DNA of 64,000 bases from Arenimonas caeni (lineage in GTDB: Bacteria > Pseudomonadota > Gammaproteobacteria > Xanthomonadales > Xanthomonadaceae). The stretch covers positions 248,001-312,000 of the forward strand of contig NZ_KZ679084.1 in NCBI RefSeq assembly GCF_003024235.1. The letters are read 5' to 3'. The notes beneath the pieces are model-generated. The model saw only the letters and a list, made by a program, of their open reading frames with translations. It did no database searches and was not told the origin of the DNA. This document shows, in pieces, positions 53,473 through 62,367 of the stretch (position 1 is its first letter; every line of letters starts with the position of its first letter). Made by a program: the position numbers and the translations under genes.

Positions 53473-54510
53473 TCAGTCGAAAAGCTTCTTTTCCTTGGCG
53501 TACTCGCGGGCCTGCAACTTGGTGACCAGGCCACGCTTGACGATGTCCTGCAGGCACTGGTCGAGCGTCTGCATGCCGTACTGCTGGCCGGTCTGGATGG
53601 AAGAGTACATCTGCGCGACCTTGTCCTCGCGGATCAGGTTGCGGATGGCCGGGGTGGCCACCATGATTTCGTGCGCCGCCATGCGGCCGCCGCCCACCTT
53701 CTTGAGCAGCGACTGCGAGATGACCGCGCGCAGCGACTCGGAGAGCATGGAGCGGACCATCGGCTTCTCGCCGGCCGGGAACACGTCGATGATGCGGTCG
53801 ATGGTCTTGGCCGCCGACGAGGTGTGCAGGGTGGCGAACACCAGGTGGCCGGTCTCGGCGGCGGTGAGCGCCAGGCGGATGGTCTCGAGGTCGCGCATCT
53901 CGCCGACCAGGATGTAGTCCGGGTCTTCACGCAGCGCCGAGCGCAGGGCCTCGTTGAAGCCGTGGGTGTCGCGGTGCACCTCGCGCTGGTTGACCAGGCA
54001 CTTCTGCGAGGTGTGCACGAACTCGATCGGGTCCTCGACGGTGAGGATGTGGCCGAATTCGTTCTTGTTGATGTGGTCGACCATCGCCGCCAGCGTGGTG
54101 GACTTGCCCGAGCCGGTGGGGCCGGTGACCAGGATCAGGCCCTGGGGCTGGTTGATCAGCTCGGCGAAGATCTTGGGCGCGGCCAGCTCCTCGAGCGAGA
54201 GGATCTGGCTGGGAATGGTGCGGAACACGGCGCCGGCGCCGCGGTTCTGGTTGAAGGCGTTGACGCGGAAGCGCGCCAGGCCCGGGATTTCGAAGGAGAA
54301 GTCGACCTCGAGGAATTCCTCGTAGTCGCGCCGCTGCTTGTCCGACATGATGTCGTAGACCAGCGCGTGCACCTGCTTGTGGTCGAGCGCAGGGATGTTG
54401 ATGCGCCGGACGTCGCCGTCCACGCGGATCATGGGCGGCAGGCCGGCCGACAGGTGCAGGTCGGAGGCCTTGTTCTTGACCGAAAATGCCAGCAGCTCGG
54501 CGATGTCCAT
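53473..54510 (-). CDS. pilT: Type IV pilus retraction ATPase PilT
   Basis: A 345-residue retraction motor at the pilus base. Walker A GPTGSGKST is at residues 130-138; LTVEDPIEFVHTS, Walker B DYILVGEMRDLET and ETGHLVFATLHTSSA follow. The conserved C-terminal AIRNLIRE motif needed for retraction is present. The Pil-Chp system encoded at 35-47 kb is expected to regulate its output. It is divergent from yggS. Confidence 0.96.
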   Translation of the reverse strand: MDIAELLAFSVKNKASDLHLSAGLPPMIRVDGDVRRINIPALDHKQVHALVYDIMSDKQRRDYEEFLEVDFSFEIPGLARFRVNAFNQNRGAGAVFRTIPSQILSLEELAAPKIFAELINQPQGLILVTGPTGSGKSTTLAAMVDHINKNEFGHILTVEDPIEFVHTSQKCLVNQREVHRDTHGFNEALRSALREDPDYILVGEMRDLETIRLALTAAETGHLVFATLHTSSAAKTIDRIIDVFPAGEKPMVRSMLSESLRAVISQSLLKKVGGGRMAAHEIMVATPAIRNLIREDKVAQMYSSIQTGQQYGMQTLDQCLQDIVKRGLVTKLQAREYAKEKKLFD

Positions 54511-54563
54511 TAGCTATGTCCCCTTGGTGCGTCAACGGATAGGCGACCGCACGTTCCCGGGGC

Positions 54564-54591
54564 AGTATAGCGCCATCCCAGAGGGGCAAAA
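54564..54591 (-). promoter_or_regulatory. Probable promoter of pilT-pilU
   Basis: On the minus strand -35 TTTTGC (54586-54591), a 16-bp spacer and -10 TATACT (54564-54569) lie about 54 nt before the pilT ATG. The -10 is near consensus; the -35 is weak. The region is shared with the divergent yggS gene. Confidence 0.5.
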
Positions 54592-54597
54592 CCACCC

Positions 54598-55278
54598 ATG
54601 GAAAAGCCGCATCAGACCCTGCACGGTGTCCTGCAAACCATTGAAAACGCGGCCAAGCTGGCGGGCCGGCCAGACGGCGTGAAACTGCTGGCCGTCTCCA
54701 AGACCCGCAGCGCCGCCGAAGTGGCCGTCCTGGCCGCGGCCGGCCAGCGCGCCTTCGGCGAGAACTATGTGCAGGAAGGACTGGCCAAGGCCCGTGAACT
54801 CGCCGGGCTGGGGCTGGAATGGCACCTCATCGGCCACCTGCAGTCCAACAAGGCCCGGGAGGCCGCCCAGGCCTTCGACTGGGTGCAGTCGGTGGACCGC
54901 GCCAAGCTCGTGAAGGCGCTCGACCAGGCCCGTCCCGCCGACCGGCCGCCGCTGAACGTGCTCATCCAGGTCAACATCGACGACGAAGCCAGCAAGTCGG
55001 GCTGCGCCCCGGCCGAGGTGCCCGCGCTGGCCGGGGCGGTGGCGGCGGCGCCGCGCCTGCGCCTGCGCGGCCTGATGGCCATCCCGGCGCCGGCGCCGGA
55101 CGAAGCGGCCCGGCGCGACGCCTTCCGGCGCCTCAGGCAACTCTACGACCAGCTCGCCGCCAGCCACCCCGGCGTCGATACCCTGTCGATGGGCATGAGC
55201 GACGATTACCCGCTGGCGATCGCCGAGGGAGCCACCCTGGTGCGCATCGGCACCGCCCTGTTCGGCCCACGCGGCTGA
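54598..55278 (+). CDS. yggS: PLP homeostasis protein YggS (PLPBP)
   Basis: A 226-residue single-domain PLP-binding barrel protein that buffers pyridoxal phosphate and has no known catalytic activity. Lys35 in LLAVSKTRSA is the PLP-binding residue; GENYVQEG, WHLIGHLQSNK and LSMGMSDDY are the family motifs. proC follows 28 bp downstream, the usual pairing. Confidence 0.94.
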   Translation: MEKPHQTLHGVLQTIENAAKLAGRPDGVKLLAVSKTRSAAEVAVLAAAGQRAFGENYVQEGLAKARELAGLGLEWHLIGHLQSNKAREAAQAFDWVQSVDRAKLVKALDQARPADRPPLNVLIQVNIDDEASKSGCAPAEVPALAGAVAAAPRLRLRGLMAIPAPAPDEAARRDAFRRLRQLYDQLAASHPGVDTLSMGMSDDYPLAIAEGATLVRIGTALFGPRG

Positions 55279-55306
55279 ACCCATCCGACCCGAGGAGAAC
55301 CCGGCC

Positions 55307-56122
55307 ATGGACAAGGACACGATTGCATTCATCGGCGGCGGCAACATGGCGCGCAGCCTCATCGGCGGCCTGGTGGCGCGCGGCCGGGCGCCCGGCGCCC
55401 TGCGCGTGGTCGAACCGGTCGAGGCGCTGCGCACGGCGCTGGCCGCCGATTTCGGGGTGGCCACCTTCGACGCGGCGACCGGCGCGGCCGCGGGGGCCGG
55501 CACCTGGGTGCTGGCGGTGAAGCCGCAGGTGATGAAGGCCGTGTGCGAGTCGCTGGCGCCGCTGGCCGCCACCGGCCGGCCGCTGGTGGTGTCGATCGCC
55601 GCCGGCATCACCGCCGGGCAGATCGACCAATGGCTCGGCGGCGGCCAGGCCGTGGTGCGCACCATGCCCAACACGCCCTCGCTGCTGGGCGCCGGCGCCA
55701 CCGGCCTGTTCGCGAACGAGCGCGTCGACGCCGCCGGCCGCGAGGCCGCCGAGGCGCTGATGAGCGCGGCCGGCCTGACCGCCTGGATCCCCGACGAGGC
55801 GCTGATGGACGCCGTCACCGCCGTCTCCGGCAGCGGCCCGGCCTATGTCTTCCTGCTCGCCGAGGCCATGCAGGCCGCCGGCGAGGCCCAGGGCCTGGCG
55901 CCCGACACCGCCCGCACCCTGGTGCTGCAGACCCTGCTGGGCGCGGCGCGCATGCTCAGCGAAACCGGCGAGGACGCCGCCACCCTGCGCAAGCGCGTCA
56001 CCTCGCCCGGCGGCACCACCCAGGCGGCGATCGAAAGCTTCGAGGGCAACGATTTCCGCCGCCTCGTCCACGAGGCCATCGCGGCCGCGACCCGGCGCGG
56101 CCGCGAGCTGAGCGCCGGCTGA
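55307..56122 (+). CDS. proC: Pyrroline-5-carboxylate reductase ProC
   Basis: A 271-residue enzyme for the last step of proline synthesis. The NADPH-binding IAFIGGGNMARSLIGGL (residues 6-22), AVKPQVM, RTMPNTPSLLGAGATG and the dimer signature SGSGPAYVFLLAEAM with the later SPGGTT are all present. ATG has the ribosome site GAGGAG. Confidence 0.95.
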   Translation: MDKDTIAFIGGGNMARSLIGGLVARGRAPGALRVVEPVEALRTALAADFGVATFDAATGAAAGAGTWVLAVKPQVMKAVCESLAPLAATGRPLVVSIAAGITAGQIDQWLGGGQAVVRTMPNTPSLLGAGATGLFANERVDAAGREAAEALMSAAGLTAWIPDEALMDAVTAVSGSGPAYVFLLAEAMQAAGEAQGLAPDTARTLVLQTLLGAARMLSETGEDAATLRKRVTSPGGTTQAAIESFEGNDFRRLVHEAIAAATRRGRELSAG

Positions 56123-56204
56123 TGCTGTTGGCGCGCCCCACGACAATGGACGCGGGCCGGCCACCGGCGCGATGATGCAAACCCGCCACGAAGGAGGCCC
56201 GGCC

Positions 56205-56642
56205 ATGCGCCCGACGTACTTCCTAGCCGCCCTGCTCGCCCTCGCCGCGGCCCTGCCCGCCGCCGGCGCGGGCTTCCTGCGCAGCGGCGACCTGCGCGTG
56301 CATTTCAACGCCCTGCCCACCACCGAACTGACGCCCGAAGTGGCGCGCCAGTACGGCGTCACCCGCTCGGCCAACCGCGCCCTGGTCAATGTCTCGCTGC
56401 GCCGCGGCGAACCCGGCGCCGACGTGGCGGTGGCCGCGGACGTGACGGTGTCGGCCACCAACCTCGCCGGCCAGCGCCAGGACGTGCGCATGCGCGAGGT
56501 TCGCGACGGCGACGCGCTCTACTACCTGGGCGAGGCGCGCGTGAGCGGCCAGGACACGCTGAGCTTCGACCTGACCGTGGTCGTCGAGGGCGAGGCCAAG
56601 CAGATGCGCGCCACCTTCCGCCAGGAATTCTTCCCCCAGTGA
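56205..56642 (+). CDS. DUF4426 domain secreted protein
   Basis: A 145-residue protein with a signal peptide (about residues 1-22, AAG-AGF) and a DUF4426 beta domain (LRVHFNALPTTELTPEVARQYGV at about 29-51). Function of the family is unknown; it is found near proC-yggS in Pseudomonas relatives. ATG 56205 is preferred to an ATG at 56172 because of the strong ribosome site AAGGAGG and the signal peptide. Its stop overlaps the next GTG start (GTGA). Confidence 0.88.
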   Translation: MRPTYFLAALLALAAALPAAGAGFLRSGDLRVHFNALPTTELTPEVARQYGVTRSANRALVNVSLRRGEPGADVAVAADVTVSATNLAGQRQDVRMREVRDGDALYYLGEARVSGQDTLSFDLTVVVEGEAKQMRATFRQEFFPQ

Positions 56643-57322
56643 GCCTGCTGCTGGTTCGCCATGGACAGGCGAGTTTCGGCGCCGCCGACTACGACCAGCT
56701 CTCCGACCGGGGCCTGGAGCAGTCGCGCCGGCTGGGCGACTGGCTGGCCGACGGCGGCCATCGCTTCGAGGCGGTGCTGGTGGGCGGCATGCGCCGGCAC
56801 CGGCAGACGGCCGAGGGCGTGCGGCGCGCGTTCGAGGAGCGCGGCCTGCCGCTGCCGGAGCTGCACGAAGACACCGGCTTCGCCGAGTTCGACCACGAGG
56901 CCGTGTTCGGCGCCTACCTGCGCGGGAACGCCGACCACCCGGTCGTCGTCGCCAGCCGCAGCGGCCGGCCGCAGGACATCGCCGCCATGCTGCAGGCCGC
57001 GCTGCTGGCCTGGGCCCGCGACGAACTGCCGGGCCTGCCGGAAAGCTGGTCGGCCTTCGGCGAGCGCGTGCACGCCGCCGGGGAGCGCCTGCAGGCGCTG
57101 GCCGGCAGCAGCGAGGCGCTCGTGCTCACCTCCGGCGGCGTGATCTCGCGCCTGGCGCAGATGGCGCTGGACGTGCCGGTCGAGCGCGCCGTCGAACTCA
57201 ACCTCTCGCTGCGCAACAGCGCGCTGAGCGAATTCCACCCGCATGCCGGGCGGCTGCGCCTGGGCAGCTGGAACGCCCTGCCGCACCTGCACGGGCAGCG
57301 GGAACTGTGGACCTACTACTGA
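56639..57322 (+). CDS. Histidine phosphatase family protein
   Basis: A 227-residue phosphoglycerate-mutase-like phosphatase. The catalytic RHG triad lies in [12 protein letters not shown] (Arg7, His8), and a second arginine in [12 protein letters not shown] (about residue 52). The later [10 protein letters not shown] occupies the place of the second catalytic histidine region with Ser-Gly-Gly instead of a clear His, so activity is uncertain. The GTG start overlaps the upstream stop. The acyl-CoA dehydrogenase gene starts 7 bp after it. Confidence 0.85.
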   Translation: MSLLLVRHGQASFGAADYDQLSDRGLEQSRRLGDWLADGGHRFEAVLVGGMRRHRQTAEGVRRAFEERGLPLPELHEDTGFAEFDHEAVFGAYLRGNADHPVVVASRSGRPQDIAAMLQAALLAWARDELPGLPESWSAFGERVHAAGERLQALAGSSEALVLTSGGVISRLAQMALDVPVERAVELNLSLRNSALSEFHPHAGRLRLGSWNALPHLHGQRELWTYY

Positions 57323-57329
57323 GGCGCGC

Positions 57330-58538
57330 ATGAGCCACGACGGCAGCCTGTTCCCGTTCTCCCCGCGCTCGCGCGAACTGCAGGCCCGCGTGGCCGCCTT
57401 CGTCCGGGAGCGCATCGTGCCGGCTGAGCCCGGGTTCGCCGCGCACGCCGCCGACCCGGCCACGCGCTGGTCGATCCCGCCGGTGCTCGAGGCGCTCAAG
57501 GCCGAAGCGAAGGCGCAGGGGCTGTGGAACCTTTTCCTGCCCGAATCGGCCGGCGGGCTGTCCAACCTCGACTACGCGCCCGTGGCCGAAGCCATGGGCC
57601 GCTCGCTGGTGGCGCCGGAAGTGTTCAACTGCAACGCACCCGACACCGGCAACATGGAAGTGCTGATGCACTTCGCCACGCCGCATCAGCAGGCGCCCTG
57701 GCTGCCGCGGCTGCTGGCCGGCGAGATCCGCTCGGGCTTCGCCATGACCGAGCCGGACGTGGCCAGCTCCGACGCCACCAACATCGCCATGCCCATCGTG
57801 CGCGAGGGCGACGAGTACGTGATCAACGGCCGCAAGTGGTGGACCACCGGCGCCGCCGACCCGCGCTGCGCGATCCTGATCGTGATGGGCGTGACCGAGC
57901 CCGACGCGCCGGCGCACCAGCGCCAGTCGATGGTGCTGGTGCCGATGGACACGCCGGGCGTGCGCATCGCGCGTCCGCTGACGGTGTTCGGCTACGACGA
58001 CGCGCCCTCGGGCCACGTCGAGCTGGCCTTCGAAAACGTGCGCGTGCCGGTGTCGAACCGGCTGGGCGAACCGGGCAGCGGATTCGCCATCGCCCAGGCC
58101 CGGCTGGGGCCGGGACGCATCCACCACTGCATGCGGCTGATCGGCCTGGCGCAGCGCGCGCTGGAGGCGATGGTCGAACGCGCCCGCACGCGCGTGGCCT
58201 TCGGCAGGCCGCTGGGCGGCCACGGCATGGCCCAGGAAGCGATCGCGCGCAGCCGCTGCGAGATCGAGCAGGCCCGGCTGCTGACCCTGCAGGCCGCGGC
58301 GGCGCTGGACGCCCGCGGCAACAAGGGCGCCAAGGACCTGATCGGCATGATCAAGATCGTGGCGCCCTCGATGGCCTGCCGCGTGATCGACCGCGCCATC
58401 CAGCTGCACGGCGGCGGCGGCCTGAGCCAGGACCACTTCCTCGCCCAGGCCTACGCCGGCGCCCGCAGCCTGCGCCTGGCCGACGGTCCCGACGAAGTCC
58501 ACCTCGCCGCCCTCGCCCGCTCCATGCTCAAGGCCTGA
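57330..58538 (+). CDS. Acyl-CoA dehydrogenase, ACAD10/11-like
   Basis: A 402-residue FAD acyl-CoA dehydrogenase. [16 protein letters not shown] (residues 137-152), the [10 protein letters not shown] segment (260-269) and the C-terminal [11 protein letters not shown] resemble the dehydrogenase half of animal ACAD10/ACAD11 and bacterial LvaC-type proteins rather than ordinary fatty-acid dehydrogenases. In those systems the enzyme acts on 4-phospho-acyl-CoA made by an APH-like kinase; such a kinase gene lies 158 bp downstream. The natural substrate here is inferred to be a 4-hydroxy fatty acid. Confidence 0.88.
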   Translation: MSHDGSLFPFSPRSRELQARVAAFVRERIVPAEPGFAAHAADPATRWSIPPVLEALKAEAKAQGLWNLFLPESAGGLSNLDYAPVAEAMGRSLVAPEVFNCNAPDTGNMEVLMHFATPHQQAPWLPRLLAGEIRSGFAMTEPDVASSDATNIAMPIVREGDEYVINGRKWWTTGAADPRCAILIVMGVTEPDAPAHQRQSMVLVPMDTPGVRIARPLTVFGYDDAPSGHVELAFENVRVPVSNRLGEPGSGFAIAQARLGPGRIHHCMRLIGLAQRALEAMVERARTRVAFGRPLGGHGMAQEAIARSRCEIEQARLLTLQAAAALDARGNKGAKDLIGMIKIVAPSMACRVIDRAIQLHGGGGLSQDHFLAQAYAGARSLRLADGPDEVHLAALARSMLKA

Positions 58539-58580
58539 TTTCTTGCCGCGGATGCAGACGGATAAGTCGGAAGGAATATT

Positions 58581-58677
58581 TTGGCCACGGAAGAACACGG
58601 ATAAACACGGATAGGACAAAAGCAAATTTGAGTTCTATCCGCTCTTATCCGTGTCTATCCGTGTTCTTCCGTGGCAA
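58581..58677. repeat. AT-richer palindromic intergenic element, copy 1
   Basis: Two arms of about 35 bp, TTGGCCACGGAAGAACACGG... (58581-58616) and the near reverse complement ending at 58677 (...GTGTTCTTCCGTGGCAA), enclose a short loop. Base composition differs strongly from the GC-rich genes around it. The arms repeat the 10-mer pattern ACACGGATAA. A related copy lies on the other side of the kinase gene. Confidence 0.85.
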
Positions 58678-58696
58678 ATGATTCCAAGAGGCAACG

Positions 58697-59707
58697 ATGA
58701 TCCTTCCTGAAACCGAGTTGGCGGCGTACCTGGAGGCGAACCTGATGGGGTTCCGGGGACCGCTGGTGGCGACCAAGTTCAAGGGCGGGCAGTCGAACCC
58801 GACCTACCTGGTCGAGGCTGCGAGCGGGAAGTACGTGCTGCGGCGCAAGCCGCCGGGCAAGCTGCTGCCTTCGGCGCATGCGGTGGACCGCGAGTTCCGC
58901 GTGCTGCAGGCCCTGCACGGCGGCCCGGTGCCGGTGGCCAGGCCACTGCACCTGTGCAGCGACGAGTCGGTGATCGGCTCGATGTTCTACCTGATGGAAT
59001 TCGTCGATGGCCGGGTGCACTGGGACCCTTCCCTACCCGACCTGTCGCCCGCGCAGCGCGCGGCGCACTACGAGGCGATCATCGCCACGCTCGCCGCCCT
59101 GCATGCGCTCGACCCGGCCGCCATCGGCCTGGCCGACTACGGCAAGCCGGGCAACTATTTCGCCCGCCAGGTGCACCGCTGGACCGAGCAATACCGCGCC
59201 AGCGAAACCGAGGCGATCCCGGCGATGGAGGCGCTGATCGAACGCCTGCCGGCGCGCTGCCCCGCCGACGACGGCCGCGTGTCGCTCGTGCACGGCGACT
59301 TCCGCATCGACAACCTGATGTTCGCCCACGACCAGGCACGCGTGCTGGCGGTGGTGGACTGGGAGCTGAGCACGCTCGGCCACCCGCTGGCCGACCTGGG
59401 CTACTTCTGCATGGCCCTGCGCCTGCCGCGCAACCCGGCGCTGCCGGGCCTGGCCGGGCTGGACCGCGCTGCGCTGGGCATCCCGTCCGAAGACGCGCTG
59501 CTGGCCCGCTATAGCGAACTCAGCGGCCAGCCCGCGCCGGCCGACTGGTCGTTCGTACTTGCCTTCAGCTTCTTCCGCCTCGCCGCCATCGCCCAGGGCG
59601 TGGCCAAACGCGCCCGGCAGGGCAACGCCTCGAGCGAGCAGGCCGCCCAGGCCGGACAGATGACCGCCCTGCTCGCCGGCCTCGGCGCGTCGGCACTGGA
59701 GGGGTGA
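58697..59707 (+). CDS. APH-family phosphotransferase, ACAD10/LvaA-like 4-hydroxyacyl-CoA kinase candidate
   Basis: A 336-residue aminoglycoside-phosphotransferase-fold kinase. The Brenner motif HGDFRIDN (residues 199-206) holds catalytic Asp201 and Asn206; the metal Asp221 is in VVDWELSTLGHPLADLG. N-terminal FKGGQSNPTYLV (about 28-39) is the glycine loop. The sequence fits the subfamily fused to acyl-CoA dehydrogenase in ACAD10/11. Phosphorylation of a 4-hydroxyacyl-CoA is the likely reaction. Palindromic repeats abut both ends of the gene. Confidence 0.87.
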   Translation: MILPETELAAYLEANLMGFRGPLVATKFKGGQSNPTYLVEAASGKYVLRRKPPGKLLPSAHAVDREFRVLQALHGGPVPVARPLHLCSDESVIGSMFYLMEFVDGRVHWDPSLPDLSPAQRAAHYEAIIATLAALHALDPAAIGLADYGKPGNYFARQVHRWTEQYRASETEAIPAMEALIERLPARCPADDGRVSLVHGDFRIDNLMFAHDQARVLAVVDWELSTLGHPLADLGYFCMALRLPRNPALPGLAGLDRAALGIPSEDALLARYSELSGQPAPADWSFVLAFSFFRLAAIAQGVAKRARQGNASSEQAAQAGQMTALLAGLGASALEG

Positions 59708-59748
59708 TCTTTTGCCACGGGTTTGCGCGGATGAAGCGGAAAAGAGGG

Positions 59749-59857
59749 TTTTGCCACGGATGAACACAGATAGAGCAAGAGCAAATGTAAGTTTTATCCG
59801 CTCTTATCCGTGTTCATCCGTGTTCATCCGTGTTCATCCGTGTTCATCCGTGGCAAG
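59749..59857. repeat. AT-richer palindromic intergenic element, copy 2, with 10-bp tandem repeats
   Basis: Arms TTTTGCCACGGATGAACAC (from 59749) and the complementary CGTGTTCATCCGTGGCA side (ending near 59856). The segment AGCAAATGTAAGTTTTATCC near 59780 is shared in the same direction with copy 1 (58621 on). The right arm has expanded to four exact tandem copies of TGTTCATCCG (59811-59850). A partial unit, TTTTGCCACGG, also occurs at 59710-59720. Confidence 0.85.
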
Positions 59858-59860
59858 AAA

Positions 59861-60658
59861 TCAGCCTTCAAGCGCCCAGCGGCGGATATGGCCGGCCATT
59901 TCACGCACGCCGTCGGTGAGGGCGGCGGGGCCGGGCTGGAGGATGATCGGCGACTTGATTTCGTGCAGGTGGCCACCGCGCACGGCCGGCACGTCGGCCC
60001 AGCCCGGGCGCGCGGCGACCTTCTCGGGGCGGAATTTCTTGCCGCACCAGGAGCCGAAGACGATGTCCGGGGCGCGGGCGATGATCTGATCATCGTTGGC
60101 CAGGATGCGGTGTTTGGCCAGCGACTGCGCCGCGAGCTCCGGGAAGATGTCGTCGCCGCCGGCGATGCGCACCAGTTCGGCCACCCAGCGGATGCCGCTG
60201 ATGCGCGGCTCGTCCCACTCCTCGAAGTACACCCTGGGCCGGCGCGGCAGGGTCGCCGCCTCCGCGACGATGGCATCGAGCCCGCGCTGCAGCCCGTCGG
60301 CGTAATCGTCGGCGGCGGCTGACGCGCCCACCAGCGCGCCGAGCCGGCGCACGTAGTCGAGGATGCCGTCGACGCTGCGATGGTTGCTGATCCAAACCTC
60401 CACGCCGCGCCGCACCAGCTCGGCGGCGATGTCGGCCTGGATGTCCGAAAACCCGACCACGAAGTCGGGTTCGAGGGCGAGGATCTCGTCGATCTTGGCC
60501 GAGGTGAAGGCGCTGACCTTGGGTTTCTCGCGGCGCGCCCGCGGCGGCCGCACCGTGAAGCCGCTGATGCCGACGATGCGGTCCTGCTCGCCCAGAGCGT
60601 ACAAGACCTCGGTGGGTTCCTCGGTGAGGCAGACGATGCGGCGCGGGCCGTGGCTCAC
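59861..60658 (-). CDS. Cobalamin-binding (BtuF-like) periplasmic-binding-fold protein without signal peptide
   Basis: A 265-residue class III substrate-binding-protein fold (Peripla_BP_2): [28 protein letters not shown] (residues 6-33), [25 protein letters not shown], and the long linker helix near 120. It resembles proteins annotated as cobalamin or iron-siderophore binding. The GTG at 60658 overlaps the pdxH stop, and no signal peptide or lipobox precedes the domain, so the product would be cytoplasmic unless an upstream start is used. No ABC permease or ATPase is adjacent. Confidence 0.8.
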   Translation of the reverse strand: MSHGPRRIVCLTEEPTEVLYALGEQDRIVGISGFTVRPPRARREKPKVSAFTSAKIDEILALEPDFVVGFSDIQADIAAELVRRGVEVWISNHRSVDGILDYVRRLGALVGASAAADDYADGLQRGLDAIVAEAATLPRRPRVYFEEWDEPRISGIRWVAELVRIAGGDDIFPELAAQSLAKHRILANDDQIIARAPDIVFGSWCGKKFRPEKVAARPGWADVPAVRGGHLHEIKSPIILQPGPAALTDGVREMAGHIRRWALEG

Positions 60659-61272
60659 GGATACAGCATCCGCTTGGTCCAGGCGCCGTCGACGCGCTCG
60701 TAGTGCTGGCGCTCGTGCAGGCGGTAGCGGGCGCCGTACCAGATCTCGATGCGCTCGGGCACCACGCGGAAACCGGACCAGTGCGGAGGCCGCGGCACCT
60801 CGCCCCCTTCGAACTTCTTCTCGAACGCGGCGAACCGGGCCTCGAACTGCTCGCGCGATGCCATCGCCTGCGACTGCAGCGAGGCCCAGGCGCCGATCTG
60901 GCTCGGCCGCGGCCGGGTGGCGAAATAGGCGTCGGCCTCGGCCAGCGTCACCGGCTCGACCGTACCCTCGATCTTGGCCTGCACCTGCTCGCGCAGCGTC
61001 TTCCACAGGAACAGCAGCGCCGCGTGCGGGTTCTCGGTCAGCTGGCGGCCCTTGCGGCTGTCGTAGTTGGTGTAGAAGACGAAGCCGCGCGCGTCGTGCG
61101 CCTTGAGCAGCACGGTTCGCGCCGAAGGCCGGCCCTCGGCATCAGCGGTGGCCAGGGTCATCGCGGTCGGTTCCGGGTCGCCGGCCTCGCGGGCTTCCGC
61201 CAGCAGCGCGGTGAAGGTGTCGATCGCCTCGGCCAGCAGCGGATCGGCGGCGGATGTGGACGTGTCGTTCAT
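60655..61272 (-). CDS. pdxH: Pyridoxamine 5'-phosphate oxidase PdxH
   Basis: A 205-residue FMN enzyme oxidising pyridoxine or pyridoxamine phosphate to pyridoxal phosphate. [27 protein letters not shown] (about 49-75), [16 protein letters not shown] and the C-terminal [24 protein letters not shown] are full family motifs. It complements PdxA encoded at 15 kb. It is divergent from the kinase gene, with 35 bp between starts. Confidence 0.96.
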   Translation of the reverse strand: MNDTSTSAADPLLAEAIDTFTALLAEAREAGDPEPTAMTLATADAEGRPSARTVLLKAHDARGFVFYTNYDSRKGRQLTENPHAALLFLWKTLREQVQAKIEGTVEPVTLAEADAYFATRPRPSQIGAWASLQSQAMASREQFEARFAAFEKKFEGGEVPRPPHWSGFRVVPERIEIWYGARYRLHERQHYERVDGAWTKRMLYP

Positions 61273-61307
61273 TCAATGCTCCCGGGGCTTGCCGTATTGT
61301 CGCGCCG

Positions 61308-62135
61308 ATGGACCCTTCCCTGCACCCTGTCGCCGGCCACCACACGCCCGATTTCATCGCCGCGCGGCTGGCCGAAGCGCTGGGCCTGGCGGCCGAAGTG
61401 CCAGTCTATGGCCTGACCGGCCTGCAGGGCACCGGCAAGTCGACGCTGGCTGCCGACATGGCCGCCATGGCGCGCCGGCGCGGCCTGCCGGTGGTGGTGC
61501 TGTCGATCGATGATTTCTACCTGGGCCGGCGTGAACGCCTTGCGCTCGGCCGGCGCGTGCACCCGCTGCTCGCCACGCGCGGGCCGCCGGGCAGCCACGA
61601 CATCGACCTGGCGCTGGAAACCATCGACGGCCTGCGCGCGGGCCGCGCCGTGCCGCTGCCGCGTTTCGACAAGATCGGCGACCGGCGCCTGCCGCCCTCG
61701 CGCTGGCCGCGGTCGCCGGCCGGCCTGCGCGCCGTGGTCTTCGAGGGCTGGTTCCACAAGGTGCCGCCGCAGGCGCAGGACGAACTGGCCACGCCGCTCA
61801 ATGCGCTCGAGCGCGACGAGGACCCGGACGGCACCTGGCGTCGTTACTGCAACGAGGCGCTGGGCCGCTACGCGCCGCTGTGGGCGCGGCTCGACCACCT
61901 CACCTGGCTGCGCGGCCCGGGCTTCGACGTGGTGCCGGCCTGGCGCTGGCAGCAGGAAGTCACGCTGCAGGCCGCCCACCCGGGCCGCAAGGCGATGAGC
62001 CGCGACCAGGTCGAGCGTTTCGTGCTGTTCTTCGAGCGCACCAGCCGGCAGGCGATGCGGACGCTGCCCGGCATCGCCGACCGGGAGATCGCGCTCGACG
62101 GGGAACGAAGGGTGCTCAGTCCACCACGAAGCTGA
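61308..62135 (+). CDS. D-glycerate 3-kinase (GLYK type)
   Basis: A 275-residue P-loop kinase of the glycerate kinase/YggC-like family (related to plant GLYK). Walker A is GLQGTGKST (residues 38-46), followed by VVLSIDDFYLGRRER (about 61-75), PRFDKIGDRR and a conserved FEGWFHKVPP segment. The likely product is 3-phosphoglycerate. ATG 61308 follows a TATTGT box by 7 nt. The 3-prime end overlaps the convergent dodecin gene by 20 bp. Confidence 0.85.
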   Translation: MDPSLHPVAGHHTPDFIAARLAEALGLAAEVPVYGLTGLQGTGKSTLAADMAAMARRRGLPVVVLSIDDFYLGRRERLALGRRVHPLLATRGPPGSHDIDLALETIDGLRAGRAVPLPRFDKIGDRRLPPSRWPRSPAGLRAVVFEGWFHKVPPQAQDELATPLNALERDEDPDGTWRRYCNEALGRYAPLWARLDHLTWLRGPGFDVVPAWRWQQEVTLQAAHPGRKAMSRDQVERFVLFFERTSRQAMRTLPGIADREIALDGERRVLSPPRS

Positions 62136-62322
62136 CGCGCATGTTCACGCGCCACTCGGTGATGCTGCCGTCGTCGCCGGTGACGACCTTGATCTCGTTC
62201 ACCCAGGCGCCCTTGATGTTCTTCACGCTCTTGGCGACCTTCTTCAGGCCGGACTGCACGGCGTCTTCCATGTTCTTCTTGGAGGACGAGGAAACTTCGA
62301 TCACTTTGGTGACGGTACTCAT
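62116..62322 (-). CDS. Dodecin (flavin-binding small protein)
   Basis: A 68-residue dodecin that assembles into a hollow dodecamer storing flavins. The alpha-beta pattern with IKGAWVNEIKVV (residues 37-48), where Trp40 is placed to stack on the isoalloxazine ring, and the final strand EWRVNMRVSFVVD fit the family. ATG 62322 is chosen over one 24 bp upstream from the family N-terminus (VTKVIEV). It overlaps the convergent glycerate-kinase gene by 20 bp. Confidence 0.9.
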   Translation of the reverse strand: MSTVTKVIEVSSSSKKNMEDAVQSGLKKVAKSVKNIKGAWVNEIKVVTGDDGSITEWRVNMRVSFVVD

Positions 62323-62367
62323 GGCACTTCTCCATTGCGATGGCATCGCCGGGAGTGGCCCCGGCTA

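Noticed and set aside
56639-57322. Calling the histidine phosphatase gene broken because the second catalytic His is not obvious
   Set aside because: The gene is full length with an intact RHG motif and good codon use; the second His may be replaced or misaligned, so it is reported as an uncertain-activity gene instead.
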